Positions 25,784 to 36,782 of a stretch of DNA of 64,000 bases are shown piece by piece. A program made the position numbers and the translations under genes. Every line of letters starts with the position of its first letter. Position 1 is the first letter of the stretch. The notes under the pieces were generated by a model, which worked only from the letters and a program-made list of their open reading frames with translations, made no database searches and had not been told where the DNA came from. This DNA comes from Pelagibacteraceae bacterium AG-430-E20. GTDB lineage: Bacteria > Pseudomonadota > Alphaproteobacteria > Pelagibacterales > Pelagibacteraceae. The DNA lies in assembly GCA_003209915.1 (NCBI GenBank), contig QCOF01000005.1, forward strand, positions 1-64,000. The letters run 5' to 3'.

Positions 25784-26751
25784 GTAGTTTTTGTGTAATT
25801 GGCTCAGGAATTTCTGGAGCAACTATCGCAAATCTTTTAAACAAAAAACACACAGTTGATTTGTATGACAAAGCAAGAGGCTTAGGAGGGAGATCATCTT
25901 TTAAAAGATTAGATAATCTAAGAGGGTTTGATCATGGGACTCAATATTTTTCTCCAAAAACTACAGAATTTAAAAGATTTACTAAAAAGCTAATAGAAAA
26001 AAAAATACTAAAAATTTGGGGAGGTAATCATAAATTTTTAAGTGATAAAAAAAAAGAAAATAAAAAACACGTAAAAGTTATTGGCAGAAAAGGAAACAAC
26101 GACATTAGTAAATATCTTTTAAAAAATGTAAGATGTTATTTTCAAAGTGAACTTAAAAAAATAAATTTTCAAAATAGAAAATGGAATTTAGTATTTAGTG
26201 ATGGCGAAATTAGAAATTATGAAAATTTAATTTTGACCTGTCCATTTCCTCAATTAAAAAAATTATCAAAAAAATATATTAAAAATTCTTTTATAAGAGA
26301 AAAGATAAAGATGGATGCAAATATAACAATTTTAATAGAAATAAAAAAAACCAACTTAGGTTATAGTAGTTTTTTATTTAACGATAGAATTCTAGGATGG
26401 GCTGGTTATGAAAATAGTAAAAAAAGATTTAAGAGTAAAAGTGATCTTTGGACATTACAAAGTACTTTTAATTGGGCAAATAAAAAAATAAATCAAAATA
26501 AAGTACTTAAAAAAACTAATGCTAAAATTTTGATTGATAAATTTTTTAAATTAACAGGAATTAAGCAGACAAAAATACTTTTTTCACTTAACCATGGTTG
26601 GAAATACTCCTCAAATTCAAAACCACTGAAATTAAAAAGTTATTGGAATTCTAGATTGAATTTAGGTGTATGCGCAGATTGGTTTAATGGACCAAGGCTA
26701 GAGTCTGGATGGATAAGTGCAAACGACCTTTATAAGAAAATAAATAGTTAA
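25780..26751 (+). CDS. FAD/NAD(P)-dependent amine-oxidase-like oxidoreductase (renalase-like)
   Basis: A 323-residue flavoprotein. The N-terminal Rossmann motif is VIGSGISGATIANLL (residues 6-20), followed by VDLYDKARGLGGRSSFKRL, the GG motif that binds FAD, and GFDHGTQYFSP, a signature of the renalase-like bacterial group. The C-terminal WFNGPRLESGWISANDL segment is the second FAD-contact region (it lies near the end, as in amine oxidases). The substrate is unknown. It is translationally coupled to pmbA. A one-base gap separates its stop from that of the convergent exported-protein gene. Confidence 0.85.
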   Translation: MSSFCVIGSGISGATIANLLNKKHTVDLYDKARGLGGRSSFKRLDNLRGFDHGTQYFSPKTTEFKRFTKKLIEKKILKIWGGNHKFLSDKKKENKKHVKVIGRKGNNDISKYLLKNVRCYFQSELKKINFQNRKWNLVFSDGEIRNYENLILTCPFPQLKKLSKKYIKNSFIREKIKMDANITILIEIKKTNLGYSSFLFNDRILGWAGYENSKKRFKSKSDLWTLQSTFNWANKKINQNKVLKKTNAKILIDKFFKLTGIKQTKILFSLNHGWKYSSNSKPLKLKSYWNSRLNLGVCADWFNGPRLESGWISANDLYKKINS

Positions 26752-26752
26752 A

Positions 26753-27433
26753 TTATTCATAATTTTTTAATCTATACTCCCAACTTCCCATTCTTTGATA
26801 CGTAACTTTTACTATTAACGAAGTTTTTTTATCTAACCAAATATCAAAATTAAATCTTTTATCGTCTGGAAGTGTCATGTCTTTGGAAGTTAATTTGAAA
26901 TGATCAGTCTGATATTCTTTACCATTAATAGTAATTTTTTCTTTCCCAATAAAAGTGACTATCTGCTCTTTTATACTACCTGATATAGGGCTTATTTGAC
27001 TACTAGCCTGCAAAATTTTATGACTCCACCAGTTGCCAATAGCATTTTCCAAGGGGGCCTCACCAGAGAAAGAAGAACCCACAATATCAAACTTTTTGGT
27101 ATCTTTGTTTAAAGTTAAGTTTACAAACTTTTCTTTTTTGTTCTGTAAAGTTTTTGAATTAAAAGAAATCAATTTATCTTTTAAATATCTTTCTTCTCCA
27201 ATGCCTTCGACTTCGAAAACAGTTGCACCCAAAAGTTTTACTTCAAACTTAAATTGGTTCGTTACAAGTGTAACAGCATTCTTTCGTGAAAAAAAATAAT
27301 AATTATAACCAATTAATTCGTTATTTCTTAAAATTTCCATCTCAATTTTTTTATATTTACTGTAATGACCAATATGTGCATACGAGGCAAAACAAATAAA
27401 AATAAATATGATGCTGAGTATGATCTTTTTCAT
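26753..27433 (-). CDS. Exported protein of the DUF6134-like type
   Basis: A predicted periplasmic protein of about 226 residues. The start is a signal peptide (MKKIILSIIFIFICFASYA, cleavage expected after SYA), followed by a beta-rich domain: KIEMEILRNNELIGYNYYFF, VTLVTNQFKFEVKLLGATVFEVEG, and a late TLPDDKRFNFDIWLDKKTSLIVKVTY. This pattern of repeated long beta strands resembles the DUF6134/DUF3108-like family of lipid-binding-type folds. A TTG start three codons upstream is possible. No function is assigned. Confidence 0.65.
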   Translation of the reverse strand: MKKIILSIIFIFICFASYAHIGHYSKYKKIEMEILRNNELIGYNYYFFSRKNAVTLVTNQFKFEVKLLGATVFEVEGIGEERYLKDKLISFNSKTLQNKKEKFVNLTLNKDTKKFDIVGSSFSGEAPLENAIGNWWSHKILQASSQISPISGSIKEQIVTFIGKEKITINGKEYQTDHFKLTSKDMTLPDDKRFNFDIWLDKKTSLIVKVTYQRMGSWEYRLKNYE

Positions 27434-27473
27434 TATAAGCAAGTATTAATAATTAAATAAGTAACAGTATAAT

Positions 27474-28121
27474 ATGTTTTTATCTATTAAAAATATTCCT
27501 AAGGTATATTGGAGCTCAGATAAAAGCTTTAACTTCAAACCGAAATTATCAACATCATTTTTTTTAATTTTTGGTTTAATTATATTTGGTTTTGGAGAGG
27601 GATTATTAATATTATCAACTACAGGAAATTCTCCCTGGTCTGTACTAGCAGAGGGTATTTCTAAAAATTCTAAATTATCTATTGGTGCAGCGACATTTCT
27701 AGTTAGTGTAAGTGTACTTTTGTTATGGATATTTTTAAAACAGAAACCAGGCTTAGGAACTATTTTTAATATTATTATTATTTCTGCAATGATCGATATA
27801 ACATTATATTTCTTTAATGCCCCGTCTTCCGTTTGGTCTAAATATTTACTCTCAATATTATCAGTAATGCTGGTTGGTATAGGAAGTGGTATTTATTTAG
27901 TGGCAAATCTTGGTCCAGGTCCAAGAGATGGATTAATGACTGGGTTAACAAAAATTACAAATTTACCCATTGCTCTAGTCAGAGCATGTTTAGAAATTTC
28001 AGTTGTAATAGTTGGATGGTATCTGGGCGGAACAGTAGGAGTTGGAACTTTGATTTTTGCTTTTGGAATTGGACCTTGTGTTGCTTTTGGACTCTTTATT
28101 GTAAATAAAAGTTTTAGTTAA
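27474..28121 (+). CDS. YczE/YyaS/YitT-family membrane protein
   Basis: A 215-residue inner-membrane protein with about five hydrophobic segments. Family marks include GEGLLILSTTGNSPWSVLAEGISKNSKLSIGAATFLVS at the start and IYLVANLGPGPRDGLMTGLTKITNLPIALVRACLEIS, then GWYLGGTVGVGTLIFAFGIGPCVAFGLF at the end. The GPGPRDG loop is distinctive for YczE-like proteins. No transported substrate is known. It is divergent from the exported-protein gene and its stop overlaps that of typA in TTAA. Confidence 0.85.
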   Translation: MFLSIKNIPKVYWSSDKSFNFKPKLSTSFFLIFGLIIFGFGEGLLILSTTGNSPWSVLAEGISKNSKLSIGAATFLVSVSVLLLWIFLKQKPGLGTIFNIIIISAMIDITLYFFNAPSSVWSKYLLSILSVMLVGIGSGIYLVANLGPGPRDGLMTGLTKITNLPIALVRACLEISVVIVGWYLGGTVGVGTLIFAFGIGPCVAFGLFIVNKSFS

Positions 28122-29944
28122 GCTGCTGCTCCAGATTTTTCACTTCTTTTTCTTTCATGAGGATCAAGAATAGATTTTCTTAATCTACAAGACTCAGGAG
28201 TTATTTCTAATGCTTCGTCTGTATTAAGCATACTCAATTGCTCCGCAATAGACATTTTCCTCACTGGCGTGAGCACAACGTTTTCGTCAGTTCCCTGTGT
28301 TCTCATATTTGTTAATTTTTTCCCCTTCATAACATTGATTATCATATCGCCTGGTTTTGGAGATAATCCAACTATCATACCAGGATATACAGGGTCGTTA
28401 TGTGTTACGAACATCTCCCCTCTTGCTTGTAAATTAAATATAGCAAAAGCAACTGCTTTACCTTGCTCCATTGCAATTAAAGCTCCGTTTCTTCTTCTCT
28501 CCATTTCACCTTCAAAAGGCCCGTAGCTATGAAAAATTCTATTAATAACTCCGTTACCTTTAGTTAGCGTTAAAAATCTACTTGTGTAACCCATTAAACC
28601 TCGCGTTGGTGCATGAAAAATTAATCTTTTTTTATCTTTCCCGGTGTCTTTTAAATCTATTAGTTTACCTTTTCTTCTGTTCATCGAGTCTATTACTTTT
28701 GAGGAGTATTCTTCGTCTAAATCCATCGTAATTTCTTCAATAGGTTCAAGTTTTTTTCCACTTTCATCTGTTTGATAAAGAACTTTAGGAGGACTGACTG
28801 TCATTTCAAATCCTTCTCGTCTCATTTGGGTAAGTAAAATTTCTAACATAAGCTCACCTCTGCCACTTACAACAAACGAGTCGTTACCATTATTTTCAGC
28901 AAAAGTAATTCCAACATTATTTTGAGCCTCCTGAAGAAGTCGGTCTCTTATTTGAGTGCTCGTAAGTTTTTTACCTTCTTTACCCGCGAGAGGAGATGTA
29001 TTAACCGTTATAGTTATGGACATTGTAGGCGGATCTATTGGTGTTGCTGAAATTGGTTCAATTACATCTAAATCACAAATGGTATCTGAAACATTAGCCT
29101 TTTCTAATCCAGCAATAACTACAATATCCCCAGCCTCACCAACTTCAATTGGTACTTTTTTAGTTCCCTCATATCTAAAAATTTTAGTCAGTTTACCTTC
29201 ATCTACTTTTTCACCTTTTAAATTAATTGCTTTTATCGACTGATTAGCTTTAGCGGTTCCTTGGGTAATTCTGCCTACTAAACTTCTTCCTAAAAAACTA
29301 TCTGCATAAAGAAGTGTAGATAACATTGCAAAAGGTTTTTCTTTTTCAAATTTTGCTGGTTTTACATGATCAAGAATTAAATCCAGAAGTGGATTTAAAT
29401 TCTCTCTAGGTCCGTCCACTTCAGTGTCTGCCCATCCAGATCTGCCACTTGCGTATAAAACTGGGAAATCTAGTTGCTCCTCATTTGCATCTAGGCTTAC
29501 AAATAAATCAAATGTTTCATCTAAAACTTCATTAGCCCTTTGATCGGCTTTATCAAGTTTGTTAATTACAACAATTGGTTTTAGTCCTTGTTTTAAAGCC
29601 TTAGATAAAACAAATTTTGTTTGAGGCATTACTCCTTCTGCAGAGTCTATAAGGAGCAGAGCACCATCAGCCATACTTAAAACTCTTTCAACTTCTGCTG
29701 CAAAATCTCTGTGACCTGGTGTATCAATTATGTTAATTCTAGTATCTTTCCAATTGATTGAAGCAGGTTTAGCTAAAATTGTAATTCCTCTTTCTTTTTC
29801 TAGTTCGCCAGAATCCATTAATCTTTCATCAACCACTTCGTTTTCTCTAAATGATCCACTTTGTTTCATGAGATTATCAATTAAAGTAGTTTTACCATGG
29901 TCTACATGGGCTATAATAGTAATGTTTCTTATATCATTGTTCAT
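28118..29944 (-). CDS. typA: Ribosome-associated translational GTPase TypA/BipA
   Basis: GTPase related to EF-G and LepA that acts on ribosome assembly and stress adaptation. The G domain shows GHVDHGKTTL (G1), RGITI, DTPGH (G3) and NKLDKADQRANEV (G4). The C-terminal domain has the BipA-specific GRGELMLEILLTQMRREGFEMTVSPPKVLYQ and FHSYGPFEGEMERRRNGALIAMEQGKAVAFAIFNLQARGEMF. Full length (608 residues) is typical. It lies downstream of groEL, but a terminator and a small ORF separate them. Confidence 0.97.
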   Translation of the reverse strand: MNNDIRNITIIAHVDHGKTTLIDNLMKQSGSFRENEVVDERLMDSGELEKERGITILAKPASINWKDTRINIIDTPGHRDFAAEVERVLSMADGALLLIDSAEGVMPQTKFVLSKALKQGLKPIVVINKLDKADQRANEVLDETFDLFVSLDANEEQLDFPVLYASGRSGWADTEVDGPRENLNPLLDLILDHVKPAKFEKEKPFAMLSTLLYADSFLGRSLVGRITQGTAKANQSIKAINLKGEKVDEGKLTKIFRYEGTKKVPIEVGEAGDIVVIAGLEKANVSDTICDLDVIEPISATPIDPPTMSITITVNTSPLAGKEGKKLTSTQIRDRLLQEAQNNVGITFAENNGNDSFVVSGRGELMLEILLTQMRREGFEMTVSPPKVLYQTDESGKKLEPIEEITMDLDEEYSSKVIDSMNRRKGKLIDLKDTGKDKKRLIFHAPTRGLMGYTSRFLTLTKGNGVINRIFHSYGPFEGEMERRRNGALIAMEQGKAVAFAIFNLQARGEMFVTHNDPVYPGMIVGLSPKPGDMIINVMKGKKLTNMRTQGTDENVVLTPVRKMSIAEQLSMLNTDEALEITPESCRLRKSILDPHERKRSEKSGAAA

Positions 29945-30029
29945 AAAATGTGGTTCTTATACCTATTTAATTATTTTTTAAAACTTAAAAAAAACTAACG
30001 TTTAGTGAAGATTTTATTAAATTTGATGT

Positions 30030-30146
30030 TTAATTTGGTTTTTTTTGCTTTTCTTTTTTAAGTTTTCTTTTTTCTTTAAAACTTAATTTTGCTTTTTTTT
30101 TAATACTGGAATCTTTAAAGGATTTTCCACTATATCTTTTTGACAT
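30030..30146 (-). CDS. Small basic protein (38 residues), unknown function
   Basis: A short open frame between the groEL terminator and typA. It begins MSKRYSGKSFKDSSIKKK and continues with a Lys-rich helix ending KKPN, followed by TAA at 30030-30032. More than a third of the residues are Lys. It has a fixed ATG and no internal stop, but the A-rich context alone can give such frames, and the ribosome-binding site is weak. The composition and size recall small ribosome-associated or nucleic-acid-binding proteins. Confidence 0.45.
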   Translation of the reverse strand: MSKRYSGKSFKDSSIKKKAKLSFKEKRKLKKEKQKKPN

Positions 30147-30165
30147 ATAATTATTTTACCCAAAA

Positions 30166-30191
30166 AAAAGGCCATCATAAGATGGCCTTTT
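30166..30191 (-). terminator. Intrinsic terminator of groESL
   Basis: On the minus strand the arms AAAAGGCCATC and GATGGCCTTTT form a perfect 11-base stem around a 4-base loop, followed by a run of T. It begins 22 bases after the groEL stop. This is a textbook rho-independent terminator and the clearest one in the window. Confidence 0.9.
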
Positions 30192-30212
30192 AAATTTTAT
30201 ATTTGAGTGGGG

Positions 30213-31892
<1,680 letters not shown>

Positions 31893-31897
31893 TTAAA

Positions 31898-32188
31898 TTA
31901 CTTACCCGAAATACCCATAATGTCAGACTCTTTCATTATGCTGTATTCTTTACCATCAATTTTGACTTCAGTTCCTGACCATTTGCCAAATAAAACTTTG
32001 TCACCAACTTTAACATCCATTGGAATTAGTTTTCCATCTTCTGTTTTTGCACCACCACCAACAGCAACTACTTTTCCTTCCTGTGGTTTTTCTTGTGCAG
32101 TATCTGGAATGATTATCCCACCAGCAGTTTTTTCACTACTGTCTAATACTTCGATTAATACTCTGTCATGTAACGGTTTGAACTTCAT
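31898..32188 (-). CDS. groES: Co-chaperonin GroES
   Basis: Lid of the GroEL chamber, assembled as a heptamer. The 96-residue protein begins [38 protein letters not shown], containing the mobile loop, and ends [16 protein letters not shown]. Length and sequence are standard. A GGAG ribosome-binding site lies just before the ATG. It is the first gene of the groESL operon and is preceded by an RpoH-type promoter. Confidence 0.99.
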   Translation of the reverse strand: MKFKPLHDRVLIEVLDSSEKTAGGIIIPDTAQEKPQEGKVVAVGGGAKTEDGKLIPMDVKVGDKVLFGKWSGTEVKIDGKEYSIMKESDIMGISGK

Positions 32189-32225
32189 AAAATCTCCTTT
32201 ATAATTCTATATAAATATGGGCTTC

Positions 32226-32253
32226 ATATAGATATTACGCCATCTATTTCAAG
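32226..32253 (-). promoter_or_regulatory. RpoH (sigma-32) type promoter of groESL
   Basis: On the minus strand, CTTGAAA (complement of 32247-32253) is followed after 15 bases by CTATAT (complement of 32226-32231). Both boxes and the spacing fit the alphaproteobacterial RpoH consensus. Transcription would begin near 32219, leaving a leader of about 30 bases. No CIRCE repeat was seen in the 132-base intergenic region. The hsp20 promoter has the same arrangement. Confidence 0.8.
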
Positions 32254-32320
32254 ACTGGATATTCAAATACCATCTTATAATGCTAGGAAATTCAAGATTT
32301 TATGGTTTATACCTTATATA

Positions 32321-33139
32321 ATGACTAAAAATTTAGATACAGACGGCCTTTGTTCAATTGCCCATAGATATGATCTATTTTATATAGATTTATGGGGTGT
32401 TGTTCATAATGGCATTAAACTTTATGAAGGTGCGATTGGTACTCTAAAAGAGCTTAAAAGAAATAATAAAGATTTTGTTTTATTAACTAATGCACCACGA
32501 CCAAATGATACTGTCAAAAAATTTTTAGAGAAAATGGGGATGGAAGAAGAGCTAAGAGATCATGTTTTTACTTCAGGTGAGGCAGCCCTAAATTACCTAA
32601 AAAAATCATACTCATCAAAAAAATTTTTTCACATAGGCCCTCCAAGAGATTTTGACTTATTTAATCCTTTTAAAAAAAATAAATCGAGTGATCTTGTGGA
32701 TAGCGAATACTTACTATGTACAGGACTATTTGATGATCACAACAACGATTTGAATTATTATAAAAATTTATTCGAAGCTCATATTCATAAAAAGATGATA
32801 TGCACAAATCCTGATTTAATTGTTGATCGTGGAAATGTCAGAGAGTTATGCGCAGGTTCAGTTGCAATGGTTTTCGAAAAAATGGGTGGAGAAGTGGTAT
32901 ACTTTGGAAAACCACATGCTGAAGTTTATAATCTATCTATCGATAACTTAGATAAAAGAACTTTGGCAATAGGAGACAATTTAAATACTGATATTAAGGG
33001 AGCTAACTTATTGAATTATGACTCGTTATTAATTTCTAATGGTATTCATAAGTTAGAAATTTTAAATAAGGGAATTTCAGAGGTGTCTAAACAATATGAA
33101 ACAGTTGTAAACTATACTCAGTCGGATCTTAGATGGTAA
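32321..33139 (+). CDS. HAD-superfamily class IIA hydrolase (TIGR01459 type)
   Basis: A phosphatase-like protein of 272 residues. HAD motif I is DLFYIDLWGVVHNG, with the nucleophile Asp at residue 23; motif II is LLTNAPRP; motif IV is AIGDNLNTDIKGANLLNYDSLLISNG. The W-G-V variant of motif I marks the class IIA group found in many alphaproteobacteria, near ribF. The substrate is not known; relatives act on nucleotides or phosphosugars. It overlaps ribF by 7 bases. Confidence 0.85.
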   Translation: MTKNLDTDGLCSIAHRYDLFYIDLWGVVHNGIKLYEGAIGTLKELKRNNKDFVLLTNAPRPNDTVKKFLEKMGMEEELRDHVFTSGEAALNYLKKSYSSKKFFHIGPPRDFDLFNPFKKNKSSDLVDSEYLLCTGLFDDHNNDLNYYKNLFEAHIHKKMICTNPDLIVDRGNVRELCAGSVAMVFEKMGGEVVYFGKPHAEVYNLSIDNLDKRTLAIGDNLNTDIKGANLLNYDSLLISNGIHKLEILNKGISEVSKQYETVVNYTQSDLRW

Positions 33140-34056
33140 AATTATATAAAAACTTCAATATAAAAAATATTCATAAAAATTCTATAATTTTAATAGGAAA
33201 TTTTGATGGAGTGCATTTGGGTCATCAGAAATTATTTAAATTAGCAAACTCATATAAGAAAAAATATAAGCTTAAAATTGGTGTGGTTAATTTTGACCCA
33301 ATGCCTAAAATGTTTTTCAATAGATCTCTTAAAAATTTTAGGATAACAAGTATCAGTCAAAAAGTAGATTTACTTAATAAATTGAAAGTAGATTTTATTA
33401 TCACTAAAAAATTTGATAAGTTATTTTCTAAAACAAAATCAATTTATTTTATTAAAGAAATTTTATATAAAAAATTAAAATCAAAATTTATATTTGTTAG
33501 TAATAATTTTAGATTTGGTAATAATAGAGAGGGAAATGTAGATTTATTAATTAAAAATGAAGATAAATATAATTTTAAAGTAGTTAAACCAGAACCACTA
33601 ATCAAGCAGCTAAAAATAATTTCATCAACACTTATTAGAGATCTTTTGGAAAAAGGATATTTAGAAAAAGCAAATAAACTTTTAAACAGAAAATGGACAA
33701 TAAATGGAGTAGTTCAAAAAGGACGACAAGTTGGCAAAAAAATTGGTTTTCCTACATGCAATATAGATATTAAAGATTATGTTTTGGCAAAGCCAGGCGT
33801 ATATGCGGTAAGAGTATTGGTTCCTAATAATTCCAAATATTTTAAAGGAATTGCAAATCTTGGATATAGACCAACATTTAATCAAAAAAAAATCTTACTT
33901 GAGGTTCATTTATTCAATTATTCTGGAAATCTTTATAATAAACTCTTATCAGTGGAGTTTATAAAGTTTATTAGAGAAGAAAAAAAATTTAAAAATGTTA
34001 ATCAATTAAAGTCTCAAATTAAAAAAGATTTAAATATTGCTAAAAAAACTAAATGA
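33133..34056 (+). CDS. ribF: Bifunctional riboflavin kinase/FAD synthetase
   Basis: Makes FMN from riboflavin and then FAD. The 307-residue protein has the N-terminal nucleotidyltransferase domain with IGNFDGVHLGHQ (residues 21-32) and ISSTLIRDLLEKGY, and the C-terminal riboflavin kinase domain with KGRQVGKKIGFPTCNI and the GVYAVRV strand. Length is typical of bacterial RibF. It overlaps the HAD gene at its start and ileS by 4 bases at its end (ATGA), so the run HAD-ribF-ileS-lspA is one unit. Confidence 0.96.
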   Translation: MVKLYKNFNIKNIHKNSIILIGNFDGVHLGHQKLFKLANSYKKKYKLKIGVVNFDPMPKMFFNRSLKNFRITSISQKVDLLNKLKVDFIITKKFDKLFSKTKSIYFIKEILYKKLKSKFIFVSNNFRFGNNREGNVDLLIKNEDKYNFKVVKPEPLIKQLKIISSTLIRDLLEKGYLEKANKLLNRKWTINGVVQKGRQVGKKIGFPTCNIDIKDYVLAKPGVYAVRVLVPNNSKYFKGIANLGYRPTFNQKKILLEVHLFNYSGNLYNKLLSVEFIKFIREEKKFKNVNQLKSQIKKDLNIAKKTK

Positions 34057-36782
34057 GTAATTCCCAAATAAACCTTCCTAAAACTGCTTTTTCAATGAAA
34101 GCTAATTTGCCTGCAAGGGAGCCAGAAATTTTAGAATATTGGCAAAAGATTAACCTTTACAGGGAGTTAAGAAACTCAAGCAAAGGAAAAGAAAAATTTG
34201 TCCTCCACGATGGTCCTCCATATGCAAATGGTAATATTCATATGGGAACTGCTCTTAATAAAATTTTAAAAGATATAATTGTAAAATTCCATCAAATGGA
34301 TGGTAAAGATTCTATCTACGTTCCTGGATGGGATTGTCATGGGTTGCCAATCGAGTGGAAAATTGAGGAGCAATATAAAAAGAATAAAAAAAATAAGAAT
34401 GATGTTCCAATAGTAGAATTTCGTAAAGAATGTAGATTGTTTGCAGAAAAATGGATTGAGGTACATAAAGGTCAATTTAAACGTTTGGGTGTAGTAGGTG
34501 ATTGGGAAAATTACTACTCAACTATGAGTTTTGATGCTGAGGCTCAAATTGTAAGAGAGCTTGGTAAGTTTTTAAAAGAGGGAAGTTTATACAGAGGTTT
34601 TAAACCAGTATTATGGTCTACTGTTGAAAAAACTGCTTTAGCAGATGCAGAAGTTGAATATCAAGATCATAAATCAGATACTATTTATACATCTTTTCCT
34701 ATTAAAAAATCTAACTTAAAAGATCTTGTAGGTAGCGATATAATTATTTGGACTACAACTCCCTGGACAATTCCAGCCAATAGGGCACTGGCTTATAATG
34801 AAGCTCTTGATTATGTTCAGTTGGAATTAAATGATGATAGTGATTTTAAAAAAAGAAAAATTGTAGTCGCAGAAGCCTTACTGCAGTCAGTCATTAATGA
34901 TTGTAAAATAAAAAATTACAAAAAAATTAAAACATTTAAAGGTAAAGATTTAAAAGAAACTATCTGTAATCATCCTTTTTTAGATCTAGGTTACGACTAC
35001 GATATTCCAATGTTGGAGGCAAGGTTTGTTACAACTGAGCAGGGAACTGGTATTGTTCATTGTGCTCCAAGTCATGGACCTGATGATTTTAATTTATGTT
35101 TAAACAATGGAATTAAAGCAATTGAAACAGTTGATGGAGATGGCAAATATACAAAACATGTAAGCTTATTCGAAGGTATTCATATTTTTAAAGCAAACCC
35201 AATAGTAATTGAAAAACTTAAAGAGCAAAAAAAATTATTATCAAATGGAGAGCTGATGCACTCCTATCCACATTCTTGGAGATCAAAAGCTCCACTAGTT
35301 CATAGAGCCACTCCACAATGGTTCATATCTATGGAAAGTCATAAGTTGAGAGATAAAGCTTTAAAAGCAATTAATGATACGACTTTTTATCCTAGTAAAG
35401 GAAAAGAGAGATTAAAATCAATGATAGAGACCCGACCTGACTGGTGTGTTTCTAGGCAAAGAGTATGGGGTGTTCCTCTTCCAATTTTTATTAATAAAGA
35501 GACTAAAGAAATTTTAGCAGATGATGAAGTAAATGAAACTATTGCCACTATTTATGAAAAAGAGGGTTCAGATTGCTGGTTTTCAGATGACCCACAAAGA
35601 TTTTTAGGAAGTAAATACAAAGCTGAAGATTATGAAAAAATGAGTGATATTGTTGAAGTTTGGTTTGATAGCGGATCAACACATTCATTTGTTCTTGAAA
35701 AAAGAGAAGATTTAAAATGGCCAGCATCAATGTATTTAGAGGGCTCGGATCAACATAGAGGCTGGTTTCATTCATCATTATTAGAGTCTTGTGGAACTAG
35801 GGGAAGAGCACCGTTTGAAAATATTTTGTCCCATGGATTTGTAGTGGATGGCAAAGGATTGAAAATGTCAAAATCTTTAGGAAATGTAATTGCCCCAGAA
35901 GATATTCTAAAAAAATATGGAGCAGATATACTAAGAATTTGGGTAGCATCATCAAACTACTCAGAGGATTTAAGAATAGATTATTCTATTCTGGATCAAC
36001 ATGCAGAATCTTACAGAAAAATAAGAAATACATTTAGGTACTTGCTTGGGAATATTAAAGATAATTTTGAAGAAATTGATTTTAAAAAAGTAGATTTAAA
36101 TGAATTACCTGAACTCGAACAATTTATGTTGCATAAGTTGTATTCTTTGGATGTTAACTTTAAAAAATATTTTAAAAATTATGATTTTCATAATTTATAT
36201 AAAGAGTTGCTTAATTTTTGTACTGTAGATCTGTCTGCATTTTATTTTGATATAAGAAAAGATTCACTATATTGCGACTCTATAGATTCAAAAAAAAGAA
36301 AATCTACTATACTATTATTAAATATAATTTTGAATTCATTATTAAAATGGTTTGCACCAATTTTGTCTTTTACAACTGAAGAAATATATAGATTAATATT
36401 TAAAGATAGCAAAAGTGTCCATTTAGAAAAATTTTTAAATTTCCCAAATAATTTTGAAAACGAAAAATTGTATCAAAAATGGTTAGAGCTTATTAAAATT
36501 AGAAATATTTGTAATATTAGTATTGAGGAAAAACGAGCAAATAAAGAAATTGGATCTAGTTTAGAGGCAGACTTAAATATACATCTCGACAAAAAATTAG
36601 AAAAAATTACTAAGAACATAGATTTTTCAGAACTTTGCATAACATCGAAAGCTGAAATTTCTTTTAAGGAAAACTCTGAGACAAGTGCACAAACTACAAA
36701 AGCAAATGGAACAAAGTGTACCCTGTGTTGGAAAATTAGTGAAAATGCTTGTTACAGATCTCATTGTCCCAAAAACACTTAA
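34053..36782 (+). CDS. ileS: Isoleucyl-tRNA synthetase
   Basis: Class I synthetase charging tRNA-Ile, with an editing domain. The 909-residue product has the HIGH-type motif in GPPYANGNIHMGTAL (residues 54-68) and the KMSKS loop in LKMSKSLGN, plus the editing segment TTTPWTIPANRALAYN. The C-terminal zinc region reads CTLCWKISENACYRSHCPKNT: the first Cys pair is present and a shorter, altered second half (Cys, His, Cys) follows. E. coli-type enzymes have a longer spacer with a CxxC. It overlaps lspA by one base. Confidence 0.97.
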   Translation: MSNSQINLPKTAFSMKANLPAREPEILEYWQKINLYRELRNSSKGKEKFVLHDGPPYANGNIHMGTALNKILKDIIVKFHQMDGKDSIYVPGWDCHGLPIEWKIEEQYKKNKKNKNDVPIVEFRKECRLFAEKWIEVHKGQFKRLGVVGDWENYYSTMSFDAEAQIVRELGKFLKEGSLYRGFKPVLWSTVEKTALADAEVEYQDHKSDTIYTSFPIKKSNLKDLVGSDIIIWTTTPWTIPANRALAYNEALDYVQLELNDDSDFKKRKIVVAEALLQSVINDCKIKNYKKIKTFKGKDLKETICNHPFLDLGYDYDIPMLEARFVTTEQGTGIVHCAPSHGPDDFNLCLNNGIKAIETVDGDGKYTKHVSLFEGIHIFKANPIVIEKLKEQKKLLSNGELMHSYPHSWRSKAPLVHRATPQWFISMESHKLRDKALKAINDTTFYPSKGKERLKSMIETRPDWCVSRQRVWGVPLPIFINKETKEILADDEVNETIATIYEKEGSDCWFSDDPQRFLGSKYKAEDYEKMSDIVEVWFDSGSTHSFVLEKREDLKWPASMYLEGSDQHRGWFHSSLLESCGTRGRAPFENILSHGFVVDGKGLKMSKSLGNVIAPEDILKKYGADILRIWVASSNYSEDLRIDYSILDQHAESYRKIRNTFRYLLGNIKDNFEEIDFKKVDLNELPELEQFMLHKLYSLDVNFKKYFKNYDFHNLYKELLNFCTVDLSAFYFDIRKDSLYCDSIDSKKRKSTILLLNIILNSLLKWFAPILSFTTEEIYRLIFKDSKSVHLEKFLNFPNNFENEKLYQKWLELIKIRNICNISIEEKRANKEIGSSLEADLNIHLDKKLEKITKNIDFSELCITSKAEISFKENSETSAQTTKANGTKCTLCWKISENACYRSHCPKNT

